Shown here one piece after another: positions 23,538 through 31,268 of a stretch of DNA of 40,353 nt. The notes beneath the pieces are model-generated. The model searched no databases. It worked only from the letters and a program-made list of their open reading frames with translations, and was not told where the DNA came from. The position numbers were made by a program, and so were the translations under genes. Each line of letters begins with the position of its first letter. The first letter of the stretch is position 1. Source of the stretch: Faecalibacterium sp. UBA1819 (lineage in GTDB: Bacteria; Bacillota; Clostridia; Oscillospirales; Ruminococcaceae); contig DCEX01000007.1 of the NCBI GenBank assembly GCA_002315015.1, positions 47,569-87,921 on the forward strand, written 5' to 3'.

Positions 23538-25385
23538 ATGGCCCAATTAACAAAAAAACAAAAAAAGATGCTCTACCGAATTTTGGCCGCAGCAGTGCTC
23601 TTGGCAGCGGTTTTCTTACTAGCGCCGACAGGTTGGCAGGCGTTGCTTTTTTACTTAGTGCCGTATGCTGTAATCGGTTGGGATGTTCTCTGGAAAGCGG
23701 TGCGCAACATTATCAACGGGCAAATTTTTGACGAAAATTTTCTTATGGCGCTTGCAACGGTAGGTGCTTTTGCCACGGGTGAATACGGCGAAGCTGTTTT
23801 TGTTATGCTGTTTTATCAAGTGGGAGAGCTGTTCCAAAGCTATGCGGTAGACTGCTCGCGCCGTTCGATTGCACAAATGATGGAAATTCGCCCCGATTAT
23901 GCCAATGTGGAGCGTGACGGAACATTGGTTCGCGTAGACCCGGAGGAACTTTCCGTGGGCGATGTGATTGTGGTTCAGCCCGGCGAACGAATCCCTTTGG
24001 ATGGCAAAGTACTGCAAGGAGAGAGTATGCTGGACACAGCAGCATTAACCGGCGAAAGCTTGCCGCGTCCCGCTGCGCCGGGAATGCAAGTGCTCAGCGG
24101 CTGCATCAACCAAACGGGATTGCTGCACATTGAGGTAGAAAAGGAATTTGAGGATTCCACGGTTTCCAAAATTTTGGAGCTGGTGGAGAATGCAGGAAGC
24201 AAAAAGGCAAAAGCCGAGCATTTTATTACAAAATTTGCGCGTTGGTACACACCGACAGTTGTCATTGCGGCGCTCGCTTTGGCAGTGATACCGCCGTTAT
24301 TTGTGGGAAATTGGACGGCGTGGTTCCATCAGGCGCTGATCTTTTTAGTGATTTCGTGCCCGTGCGCTTTGGTCATTAGTGTGCCGCTTAGCTTTTTTGG
24401 CGGTATCGGCGGGGCGTCCAAGCAAGGCATTTTGGTGAAAGGCGGCAACTACCTAGAGGTGCTCGCCAAAACCAAAACGGTGGTGATGGACAAAACCGGA
24501 ACTCTGACAGAGGGAACATTCTCCGTACAAGATATTCACTCCGTACACGCATCGGCTGACCAGCTGCTGGAATGGGCTGCCTTGGCCGAAGGTTATTCCA
24601 CCCATCCGATTGCACAATGTCTGCGCAGTGCGTGGAATGGCGAGCGCCGGGAAGACCGCGTGACGAAGGTAGAAGAATATTCAGGGAAAGGTGTCTGTGC
24701 GGAAATTGACGGTAGACAGGTGTGCGTGGGAAATGCTGCGCTGATGAAGCAAATAGGTGCAGCACTGCCGGATATGGCACATGAAGGAACGATTGTATAT
24801 GTGGCGGTGGACGGAACATATGAGGGATGCATTACAGTTTCCGATGCGCTGAAAGCTTCTGCTGTGGATGCTGTAAAATCGCTGCGCGATGCCGGTGTAA
24901 AGCAAGTGGTGATGCTGACAGGCGATAAAGAAGAAATTGCGAAGGCAACCGCGAAAAAGGTAGGAGCAGACCAATATTTTGCACAGCTGCTTCCCGGCGA
25001 TAAAGTAACCCAGATTGAAAAATTGATGGATGGCGCGGGGGATGGCGCTACCGTTTTTGTCGGGGATGGCATTAACGATGCTCCGGTGCTTTCGCGTGCT
25101 GATGTGGGCGTTGCCATGGGTGCGATTGGATCGGATGCGGCCATTGAGGCGGCGGATGTCGTTTTGATGGATGACGATTTAACAAAGCTTTCCCTGGCAA
25201 TCAAGATTGCCAGAAAAACGCTGCGCATTGTGCGTCAAAATATTGTTTTTGCACTTGGCGTGAAAGGCGTGGTGCTTTTGCTGGGCGCGTTTGGTGTGGC
25301 AACGATGTGGGAGGCTGTTTTTGCGGATGTAGGTGTGTCTGTGCTTGCCATTTTAAACGCCATGCGTGCTTTGAAAGTAAAATGA
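23538..25385 (+). CDS. cadA: P1B-type Zn/Cd/Pb-exporting ATPase without HMA domain
   Basis: 615 residues. Membrane pump that exports divalent soft metals using ATP. Visible: metal-path motif Cys274-Pro-Cys276 in SCPCALVISVPLSFFGG, phosphorylation site Asp318 in DKTGTLTEG, HP motif in STHPIAQ, actuator motif LTGES, and hinge VGDGINDAPVLSRADVGVAMG. The last helix has the DVGVSVLAILNAMRALK signature of the zinc/cadmium group. ATG 23538 has AAAGGA upstream; the longer frame to 23484 does not. The N-terminal HMA domain common in CadA is missing and encoded separately upstream. The zinc, cadmium or lead preference is inferred; the cadA symbol is by family. Confidence 0.93.
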   Translation: MAQLTKKQKKMLYRILAAAVLLAAVFLLAPTGWQALLFYLVPYAVIGWDVLWKAVRNIINGQIFDENFLMALATVGAFATGEYGEAVFVMLFYQVGELFQSYAVDCSRRSIAQMMEIRPDYANVERDGTLVRVDPEELSVGDVIVVQPGERIPLDGKVLQGESMLDTAALTGESLPRPAAPGMQVLSGCINQTGLLHIEVEKEFEDSTVSKILELVENAGSKKAKAEHFITKFARWYTPTVVIAALALAVIPPLFVGNWTAWFHQALIFLVISCPCALVISVPLSFFGGIGGASKQGILVKGGNYLEVLAKTKTVVMDKTGTLTEGTFSVQDIHSVHASADQLLEWAALAEGYSTHPIAQCLRSAWNGERREDRVTKVEEYSGKGVCAEIDGRQVCVGNAALMKQIGAALPDMAHEGTIVYVAVDGTYEGCITVSDALKASAVDAVKSLRDAGVKQVVMLTGDKEEIAKATAKKVGADQYFAQLLPGDKVTQIEKLMDGAGDGATVFVGDGINDAPVLSRADVGVAMGAIGSDAAIEAADVVLMDDDLTKLSLAIKIARKTLRIVRQNIVFALGVKGVVLLLGAFGVATMWEAVFADVGVSVLAILNAMRALKVK

Positions 25386-25447
25386 TGGACTGCTTTCGTA
25401 AAAAATAAACCCTGTCCCATTATTGTCATGAATCATATGACATAACC

Positions 25448-25476
25448 TTGACAAGTATCGTCTGCGGCGTTATCCT
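25448..25476 (+). promoter_or_regulatory. Possible promoter of the PAS-PAS chemoreceptor gene
   Basis: TTGACA (25448-25453), 17-base spacer, TATCCT (25471-25476). The -35 is perfect and the -10 mediocre. It would give a leader of about 160 bases. Confidence 0.5.
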
Positions 25477-25542
25477 TTATCAGGGTGAGTATTCAATTAT
25501 TTTACCGTTTTCATAAAAAATGTAAGCGCTTTTTGAGGGAAT

Positions 25543-25593
25543 GCCGCCTTCTGCAGCACCGTGAGAGTACAAGCGGCTTTGTACTGGTGCGGC
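25543..25593 (+). other. Structured leader of the chemoreceptor gene
   Basis: GTACAA (25567-25572) pairs with TTGTAC (25579-25584), and GCACC (25556-25560) with GGTGC (25586-25590), forming one longer hairpin. GCCGC (25543-25547) can pair with GCGGC at 25589-25593 or with the same word in the hairpin loop at 25573-25577, so alternative folds exist. No known riboswitch consensus was recognised. The rest of the gap 25386-25641 holds a small inverted repeat TGTCAT/ATGACA near 25424-25442 and nothing else I can name. Confidence 0.4.
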
Positions 25594-25641
25594 AAATCGA
25601 GAGGCTGGCTCTGGGAAAACGCAGAAAGGAACTTGTTTAGT

Positions 25642-27135
25642 ATGATGTTGGGGTATAAAAAGCAAACATTAGAAGCGTTAAAACAAATTGATTTTGATCA
25701 TTTTACCGATGTTCAAAAAATTCCGTCCGCCTTGCCGTTTGGCGTTTCGGGAGCCATGGAAAAAGAGCTGAACCGTGTGCTGGCGCTGTATTACAACCGC
25801 ATTGAGTGGGAGAGCAACAGCGTGCATCTGGTGAACCAAACCATTTCCTCCGGCCTTTGGAATATGGACATTGGCCCGGGAAATCAGGTGGTGGCGTCCT
25901 ATTGGTCGGATGACTTTCGGCATATGATCGGTTACCACAACGAAACCGATTTTCCCAACCGTTTGGAATCTTGGTCGGATTTGCTGCATCCTGAGGATAA
26001 AGACCGAACGCTCAATTTGTTTGTGGAGACACTTGCAGATCCAACAGGAAAGACAAAATATGACTTGGAGTATCGCTTAAAAACAAAAAACCGCGGCTAT
26101 CGTTGGTACCGTGCCGCCGGAAACGTGCAGAGAAATGAAAAGGGTGAGCCGATTCAATTTATCGGAATTTTTGTGGATGTCAATGATGAGCACGAAAGCA
26201 AGGTGGCGCTGGATCAGCTGCTTCGCCGCTATTCTGCCATTGACAAAGTGACAACGCAAGGCTCGTTTTATATTCGTTTGGCAAGAAATGTCTTAGAGTC
26301 CAGAGAAAATACCGTTTGGTTTTCCGACCCGTTCCGCAAACAATTGGGCTTTTTAAGCGAAAACGATTTTCCGAATCAGCTGGAACGGTGGTTTGGGCGC
26401 ATTCATTCCGATGACTTGCCCGCTTTTACCGAACTGCTGAACCGAAGCATTGCACAGCAGACGGACTGGGTTGAAACCGATTTCCGTGTGCAGCACCGAG
26501 ACGGAAATTATTTATGGGTTCGCGTTGCCATTCATGTGGGTCAGGAAGCGGCTGGGGGAGCTCGCTTTGTGGTTGGTGTTGTCAATGATGTAACCGAATT
26601 GCAGAGCACCCGTAAGCTGGTGGAGCAAAACATGAATTCTCATGTTCAGTCGCTGACGGAATGCTTGGCAAAAATCAATGAGATCATCAATGAGAATACG
26701 CAGGCGATGCAGCTGGTAATGAGCCGCCAAACGGAAATGGCACAAATTTTAAAGGATTCTCAAGAGCAGATGGAGCGCACGAATAACGCATTTAACGCCA
26801 TCCAAAATATTTCGCGCCAAACCAATCTGCTGTCGCTGAATGCTTCGGTAGAAGCAGCGCGCGCAGGCAATGCGGGCAAGGGCTTTGCCGTTGTGGCGGA
26901 GGAAGTTCGCAGCTTGGCGCAGAACAGCGACACTGTGTCGAAGGAAATTTCGGGCGATTTGGAGCATATGCGGCAATACTTAACCAATGTTGTGCAGCGC
27001 TTTGAGCTGTTAAACGAGGAGATTTCTAACCAAAACACAAAAATGCTGTCTACGAAAGATTTGGTGGCGGAAATTGACGTTACTGTTGGCGGCGTGAAAG
27101 ATGTTATGGACACCTTGCTGAATCAATCGAATTAA
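25642..27135 (+). CDS. Soluble methyl-accepting chemotaxis protein with two PAS domains
   Basis: 497 residues with no membrane segment. PAS domain 1 is at about 60-185 (SGLWNMDI... [19 protein letters not shown]) and PAS domain 2 at about 205-325 ([16 protein letters not shown]... [13 protein letters not shown]). The signalling hairpin follows, with the conserved tip sequence [20 protein letters not shown] and then [16 protein letters not shown]. It would sense a small molecule or redox state in the cytoplasm and control CheA, or act on another output. ATG 25642 follows AAAGGA; a frame extension to 25561 runs through the leader hairpin. No other chemotaxis genes are in the window. It converges on the AraC gene. 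Confidence 0.92.
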   Translation: MMLGYKKQTLEALKQIDFDHFTDVQKIPSALPFGVSGAMEKELNRVLALYYNRIEWESNSVHLVNQTISSGLWNMDIGPGNQVVASYWSDDFRHMIGYHNETDFPNRLESWSDLLHPEDKDRTLNLFVETLADPTGKTKYDLEYRLKTKNRGYRWYRAAGNVQRNEKGEPIQFIGIFVDVNDEHESKVALDQLLRRYSAIDKVTTQGSFYIRLARNVLESRENTVWFSDPFRKQLGFLSENDFPNQLERWFGRIHSDDLPAFTELLNRSIAQQTDWVETDFRVQHRDGNYLWVRVAIHVGQEAAGGARFVVGVVNDVTELQSTRKLVEQNMNSHVQSLTECLAKINEIINENTQAMQLVMSRQTEMAQILKDSQEQMERTNNAFNAIQNISRQTNLLSLNASVEAARAGNAGKGFAVVAEEVRSLAQNSDTVSKEISGDLEHMRQYLTNVVQRFELLNEEISNQNTKMLSTKDLVAEIDVTVGGVKDVMDTLLNQSN

Positions 27136-27141
27136 GTAAGA

Positions 27142-27176
27142 AAAAGGGTGCGGAAGGCTTTCTTCTGCACCCTTTT
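27142..27176. terminator. Bidirectional terminator between the chemoreceptor and araC-family genes
   Basis: AAAAGGGTGC pairs with GCACCCTTTT, extended inward by GAAG/CTTC past single unpaired bases. The A-run on one side and T-run on the other let it stop transcription in both directions. Confidence 0.87.
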
Positions 27177-27203
27177 GCTGTTTAAACTGTCCGGTATATT
27201 TAT

Positions 27204-27893
27204 TTATGCCGACGAACAGGCATCTGCATGGAATGTGCGATAGGAGCGGGGGGAAAGACCTGTGTGTTTGGAAAATACACAAGAAAAGTAAGAGGATGAG
27301 CCAAATCCGCATTGCTGGCTGATCTCTTGAACGCTGAAACGTGTGGTTCGCAGCAGTTCTTTTGCCCGCTCTATGCGTCGATAAGCAACGTATTCGCAAA
27401 ACTTTTTTCCGGTACATGCGGGAAAAAGCTCAGATAAATAAGCCGAGCATACAAATACATGAGAGGCAACCCGCGGAAGGCTGAGATCACCGCTCATGTG
27501 CTGCTCGATATAATCGGCTGCGCGTGAAATATACTGGTTGCCGCACGAGCGTCGCGACAGCTCGGTGCAATAGGCGCAAATCATCTGCTGTGCGGCGTTT
27601 TCCAGCTCGCACTGGCAGGGCAGAGAAAATGCGGTGTTTTCCATTTCTTCGCACAGCTCGTGAAGCGACAATTTCCAATGAAACAAAATGAAGTGGTAAA
27701 GGCTTTGATTCAGCCGATGCAGAATTTTTATGCGGTCTTGTTCGGATAACCCGTCCGCTAAACCGGGAAGTGCTTTGAGCTGTTTGCAAAATATGGCGTT
27801 TGCCTGAGCGGCGCCATCATGGATCAGCGCTTGGCAAACAGGCTGAAAATGGTAAAGGGAGGGGACGAAAGATACAGATGGCTGCTTGGACAA
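27204..27893 (-). CDS. AraC-family transcriptional regulator
   Basis: 229 residues. The C-terminal double helix-turn-helix spans about 125-222: YIEQHMSGDLSLPRVASHV, then RRIERAKELLRTTRFSVQEI, then CGFGSSSYFSCVFSKHTGLS, the AraC signature. The N-terminal 120 residues are helical with several Cys (QCELENAAQQMICAYCTELS) and match no sensor domain I know. TTG at 27893 is the start, set by AGGAGG eight bases upstream. It is preceded by a leader with its own promoter and intrinsic terminator. Targets and effector are unknown; it converges on the chemoreceptor gene. Confidence 0.92.
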   Translation of the reverse strand: MSKQPSVSFVPSLYHFQPVCQALIHDGAAQANAIFCKQLKALPGLADGLSEQDRIKILHRLNQSLYHFILFHWKLSLHELCEEMENTAFSLPCQCELENAAQQMICAYCTELSRRSCGNQYISRAADYIEQHMSGDLSLPRVASHVFVCSAYLSELFPACTGKKFCEYVAYRRIERAKELLRTTRFSVQEISQQCGFGSSSYFSCVFSKHTGLSPRSYRTFHADACSSA

Positions 27894-27910
27894 AAGAAAA
27901 ACCTCCTATC

Positions 27911-27928
27911 GGTTAGTCTTAGCTAACC
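27911..27928 (-). repeat. Inverted repeat just upstream of the araC-family ribosome site
   Basis: GGTTAG (27911-27916) and CTAACC (27923-27928) are exact complements across six bases. Lying between the leader terminator and the AGGAGG site, it may be an RNA hairpin near the ribosome site or a protein-binding site. Confidence 0.5.
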
Positions 27929-27937
27929 TTATTTCCT

Positions 27938-28050
27938 AAAAAAACACCTCAGCCCGAACCGTGCGCCGAGGGAGTACTCTTTACAAGGACAAACGGTTTT
28001 GCTGAACGGTGTGTGCTGACAGCAAGAATGTTAAAAAAGATGCTTCATTA
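27938..28050 (-). ncRNA. Predicted small RNA or attenuated leader upstream of the araC-family gene
   Basis: The transcript would start near 28050 from a strong minus-strand promoter and end at an intrinsic terminator: CCTCGGC/GCTGAGG stem (complements of 27965-27971 and 27947-27953), then TGTTTTTTT. A second hairpin TTGCTG/CAGCAA (28020-28025 with 27999-28004) lies upstream. AACCGT after that hairpin can pair with ACGGTT in the terminator loop, offering an alternative fold. It could be a free RNA of about 110 bases or a leader that must be read through to express the regulator. No known RNA family recognised. Confidence 0.5.
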
Positions 28051-28056
28051 CGGGTA

Positions 28057-28085
28057 ATTATAGTCTTTTGCACAAAAAATGTAAA
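28057..28085 (-). promoter_or_regulatory. Minus-strand promoter of the araC leader/small RNA
   Basis: TTTACA (complement of 28080-28085), 17-base spacer, TATAAT (complement of 28057-28062). Strong sigma-A match in a region with no minus-strand gene other than the araC-family one. Confidence 0.75.
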
Positions 28086-28194
28086 GCGGAATTTGTTAGG
28101 GACGGTAAAAAGCTGAATGGCTGGACGGAAAGTCGAAAACAGCGCCGTTGTGCGGAAAAAGCGTGAAAAAACAGCCGGATGGTACATTTGACAC

Positions 28195-28223
28195 TTGACG
28201 GCGAAAACAATGAATGGTATGAT
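28195..28223 (+). promoter_or_regulatory. Promoter of purA
   Basis: TTGACG (28195-28200), 17-base spacer, TATGAT (28218-28223) with TGG before it (extended -10). A TTGACA seven bases further upstream (28188-28193) would give an overlong spacer. Expected start near 28230, leaving almost 200 bases before the purA ATG. The stretch 28086-28187 before it holds nothing I recognise. Confidence 0.8.
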
Positions 28224-28238
28224 AACATCCGGAGAATA

Positions 28239-28421
28239 ATGGCGTTCGTGGGAGGAGGCAGAAGCTTTTTAGATAACCCCATGGGCGTCTTTTATCTTTT
28301 TTGCGTGTGGAAGATCCGTAAAAAAGAAACATGTGACCCGTGTGCGATTGCAAGCTGTGACCGGCTTGTGACGGATGCGGCTGAGCCGTGGTGTGAGGCG
28401 AATAAAAAAGGAGAGTGTTGA
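28239..28421 (+). CDS. Candidate small Cys-rich ORF upstream of purA
   Basis: 60 codons. GGAG (28231-28234) precedes ATG 28239 at short spacing and would be right at the 5' end of the purA transcript. The product has a hydrophobic middle (MGVFYLFCVWKI) and a Cys-rich end: TCDPCAIASCDRL, then PWCEANKKGEC. The stop codon is four bases before the purA ATG, and the purA ribosome site lies within its last codons, so translation of the two would be coupled. No family recognised. The alternative is a non-coding structured leader, since CATCCG (28226-28231) can pair with CGGATG (28372-28377). Confidence 0.33.
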   Translation: MAFVGGGRSFLDNPMGVFYLFCVWKIRKKETCDPCAIASCDRLVTDAAEPWCEANKKGEC

Positions 28422-28425
28422 TTTT

Positions 28426-29715
28426 ATGCTGACCGCGATTACAGGAATCAACTGGGGCGATGAGGGCAAGGGACGCATGGTCGATTTGCTCAGCCGAGAG
28501 TATGACATTGTGGTGCGCTACCAAGGCGGAAACAATGCCGGCCATACGGTGGTGAATGAAAACGGAAAGTTTATTTTAAACCTTTTGCCTTCCGGTATTT
28601 TGCGCCCGGAGGTTGTATGCGTGATGGGCAACGGCATGGTGATCGACCCCGCTCACTTGGAAAAAGAAATGGCTACGCTGCGCCAGCAAGGCGTTGTCAT
28701 TGACCCCAGCCATTTGAAAATCAGCGACCGCGCTACCATTTGCATGCCTTACCATGTGCGTGAGGACGCTTTGGAGGAAGACCGTCTTTCCCAAAGCGGC
28801 AGCCAGTTTGGTTCGACACGCCGCGGTATTGCCTATTCTTACGGCGATAAATATATGAAAAAGACGCTTCGTATGGGCGATCTTCTGCACTTGGATGATT
28901 CCGTGAAGCATCGCTTGAAGACGATGATTGAGTGGAAAAATTTGACGCTGGAGCGCGTTTACGGCGAGAGGCCCGTGGATGTGGAAGAAATGTGGGCTTG
29001 GTGCAAGCACTACGCCGAGGTGTTCCGCGATTATATCTGCGACACCGGCGCCTATTTGGCACATGCCGACGACAGCGGCAAGAAAATTTTGTTTGAGGCT
29101 CAGCTGGGCGCTTTGCGCGATGTAGATTTCGGCATTTATCCGTTCACCAGCTCCTCCAACGTAATCGGCAGCTATGCACCGATTGGCGCAGGCATTCCGG
29201 GCCACAAGCTGGATTTGTCGATTGGTATTATGAAGGCTTACTCGTCCTGCGTGGGCGAGGGTCCCTTTACCGCTGAGCTGGCCATGACCGAGGAGGAAAA
29301 ACACGCTCTGCGTGAATCCGGCCATGAGTACGGCGCGGCAACAGGCCGTCCGCGCCGCGTCGGCCCCTTTGACGCTGTGGCAAGCCGCTACGGTGTAGAG
29401 TGTCAAGGCGCAGATATTCTGGCGCTGACACTGCTGGATGTGCTGGATTATATGGAAGAAATTCCTGTGGTGGAAAAATACCTTGTCAACGGCAAGGAAA
29501 CCACCCGTTTCCCCATGGGCGGCGATTTGGACCGCGCTACGCCGGTGGTGAAGAAAATGCCTGGCTGGAAGTGCGACATCACCAAGTGCCGCCGCTGGGC
29601 CGATCTGCCGCAGGAAGCGAAAGACTACATTGAGTACTTAGAAAAGGCAGTGGGGTGCCCGATTCGTTACATTTCCGTAGGTGCGGATCGTGAAGCATAT
29701 TTGGTGAAGGAATAA
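28426..29715 (+). CDS. purA: Adenylosuccinate synthetase
   Basis: 429 residues. It joins IMP and aspartate with GTP, the first step from IMP to AMP. The N-terminal motif GINWGDEGKGRMVDLLS carries the catalytic Asp and P-loop. NNAGHTVVNENG holds the catalytic His, and CVGEGPFTAEL and the later GRPRRVGPFDAVASRYG match the IMP and GTP sites. ATG 28426 fits the family start; AAAGGAGAG is about 12 bases upstream. It is followed by purF on the same strand after about 50 bases, so both may be co-transcribed. Confidence 0.97.
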   Translation: MLTAITGINWGDEGKGRMVDLLSREYDIVVRYQGGNNAGHTVVNENGKFILNLLPSGILRPEVVCVMGNGMVIDPAHLEKEMATLRQQGVVIDPSHLKISDRATICMPYHVREDALEEDRLSQSGSQFGSTRRGIAYSYGDKYMKKTLRMGDLLHLDDSVKHRLKTMIEWKNLTLERVYGERPVDVEEMWAWCKHYAEVFRDYICDTGAYLAHADDSGKKILFEAQLGALRDVDFGIYPFTSSSNVIGSYAPIGAGIPGHKLDLSIGIMKAYSSCVGEGPFTAELAMTEEEKHALRESGHEYGAATGRPRRVGPFDAVASRYGVECQGADILALTLLDVLDYMEEIPVVEKYLVNGKETTRFPMGGDLDRATPVVKKMPGWKCDITKCRRWADLPQEAKDYIEYLEKAVGCPIRYISVGADREAYLVKE

Positions 29716-29767
29716 AAACAAAACGGTGAAAATAAGATCGACAGAGCACGGAAGGAGTAGAAGCAGC

Positions 29768-31150
29768 ATGCAGTGGGGACGTGAATTGCACGAGGAATGC
29801 GGTGTATTTGGGGTGTATAACCAGCAGGACGCCGCACACTTGACCTATCTTGGCCTGCACGCTTTGCAGCATCGAGGTCAGGAGGGCGCAGGAATTGCCG
29901 CAGCCGACGAAAACGGCGTAACACGCTGCCGTAAGGGGAAAGGTCTGCTGACGGAGGTGTTTTCCCACAATGATATTGCCGCACTTCCCGGACTGAATGC
30001 AATCGGTCATGTGCGTTATGGTACAGCGGGCGGCGGTGAGCTGGAGAATGTGCAGCCCATTGTTGCGCGTGCGAAGATCGGTACTTTGGCCGTGGCGCAC
30101 AACGGGCAGATTGTCAATGCGGATGAGCTGCGTCAAGAGCTGGAAGACCGCGGAAGCATCTTCCACGGCTCGTCCGACAGTGAAATTATTCTGCATTTAA
30201 TTCAATGCGAAAAGGGAAGCCTGCTGGAGAAGATCAAAAAGGCTTGCCTGCGCCTCGACGGTGCGTTTGCGTTTTTGATTATGACAGAGAAGAATCTGTA
30301 TGCCATTCGTGACCGCAACGGTCTGCGTCCGCTGTCTTTGGCGAAAAAGGGCGACGGCTGGTATTTGTCCAGCGAAACATGCGCTTTTGACATTGTCAAT
30401 GCGGACTTTGTGCGCGATATTGCCCCCGGCGAAATTATTAAAATTTCTGCGCAGGGCTTAGAGAGCGATTTTTATACCAATATTACACAGAAAAAGCTGT
30501 GTGCGATGGAATATGTCTATTTTGCGCGTCCCGACTCGGTGATGCATGGCTACAATGTACACACCGTGCGCCGTCAGTGCGGTAAAATTTTGGCGCAGGA
30601 TGATAAAGGCGTATTAGAGGCGGATATTGTGGTCGGTGTGCCGGACTCCTCGCTTTCTGCCGCCAGCGGTTACAGCGAAGAAATGGGCCTGCCCTATGAG
30701 ATGGGTTTGATTAAAAACCGCTATGTGGGCCGAACCTTTATTCAGCCCACACAAGCGCAGCGTGATGCCGGTGTAAAAATGAAGCTTTCGGCTAACCGAG
30801 ATGTTGTAGCCGGAAAGCGCATTGTGCTGATTGACGACTCTATTGTGCGCGGTACCACCAGCAAACGCATTGTAACGCTGCTGCGTGAGGCAGGCGCTGC
30901 CGAGGTGCATGTGCGCATTGCGTCGCCGCAGCTGCTGTACCCGTGCTTCTATGGTGTGGATATGTCCACTCGTAAGGAGCTGATCAGTGCAAATCAAACG
31001 GTGGAGCAGGTGTGCGAAACGCTGGGCGCGGATTCGCTGCGTTTTTTAACTATGGACGCACTGCGCGAAGCATGCGGCGGACAGGATGTTTGCGAAGCCT
31101 GTTTCACCGGCCGCTATGCAACGCCGCTTTACAGTCATGTGATTGACTAA
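29768..31150 (+). CDS. purF: Amidophosphoribosyltransferase
   Basis: 460 residues. It catalyses the committed step of purine synthesis, making phosphoribosylamine from PRPP and glutamine. A 10-residue propeptide precedes the nucleophile Cys11 in ECGVFGVY. The glutaminase phrase LQHRGQEGAGIA and the PRPP-binding loop VLIDDSIVRGTTSKRI are intact. Cys residues in KKLCAMEYVYFARPDS, LYPCFYG and the final CEACFTGRY match the 4Fe-4S ligands of the Bacillus-type oxygen-sensitive enzyme. ATG 29768 has AAGGAG upstream. The upstream frame to 29726 lacks a ribosome site. Confidence 0.97.
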   Translation: MQWGRELHEECGVFGVYNQQDAAHLTYLGLHALQHRGQEGAGIAAADENGVTRCRKGKGLLTEVFSHNDIAALPGLNAIGHVRYGTAGGGELENVQPIVARAKIGTLAVAHNGQIVNADELRQELEDRGSIFHGSSDSEIILHLIQCEKGSLLEKIKKACLRLDGAFAFLIMTEKNLYAIRDRNGLRPLSLAKKGDGWYLSSETCAFDIVNADFVRDIAPGEIIKISAQGLESDFYTNITQKKLCAMEYVYFARPDSVMHGYNVHTVRRQCGKILAQDDKGVLEADIVVGVPDSSLSAASGYSEEMGLPYEMGLIKNRYVGRTFIQPTQAQRDAGVKMKLSANRDVVAGKRIVLIDDSIVRGTTSKRIVTLLREAGAAEVHVRIASPQLLYPCFYGVDMSTRKELISANQTVEQVCETLGADSLRFLTMDALREACGGQDVCEACFTGRYATPLYSHVID

Positions 31151-31212
31151 GCAGAGTACCTAGGGCATGGCCGAAACAGCGCTTTTGCGCGGCGGCCCGT
31201 TCGAAAAAGGGC

Positions 31213-31241
31213 TTGAAAGACGCCCGATGATATGTTAGAAT
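31213..31241 (+). promoter_or_regulatory. Promoter of the zinc-ribbon protein gene
   Basis: TTGAAA (31213-31218), 17-base spacer, TAGAAT (31236-31241), about 28 bases before the ATG. A GCGC-TTTT-GCGC hairpin and other short pairings lie between it and purF, but no clear terminator. Confidence 0.6.
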
Positions 31242-31268
31242 TATGAGCCAAGGTGGTGTGTAACAAGA

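Noticed and set aside
25480..25641. c-di-GMP riboswitch before the chemoreceptor
   Set aside because: The conserved GGGCAAACC and GGGACGCAAAGC segments are absent.
27911..27928. DtxR/IdeR iron box
   Set aside because: The half-sites match, but the spacing is six bases rather than one, and the alternative 19-base alignment fails in its second half.
28230..28425. purA leader as 6S RNA, ZTP or purine riboswitch
   Set aside because: None of the consensus cores I know for these classes (for example the ZTP CCGCCTGGGC element or the purine three-way junction) could be found, and no terminator separates it from purA.
31167..31238. Short ORF (23 codons) between purF and the zinc-ribbon gene
   Set aside because: Only a weak AGGG precedes it, it overlaps the predicted promoter, and its product matches nothing.
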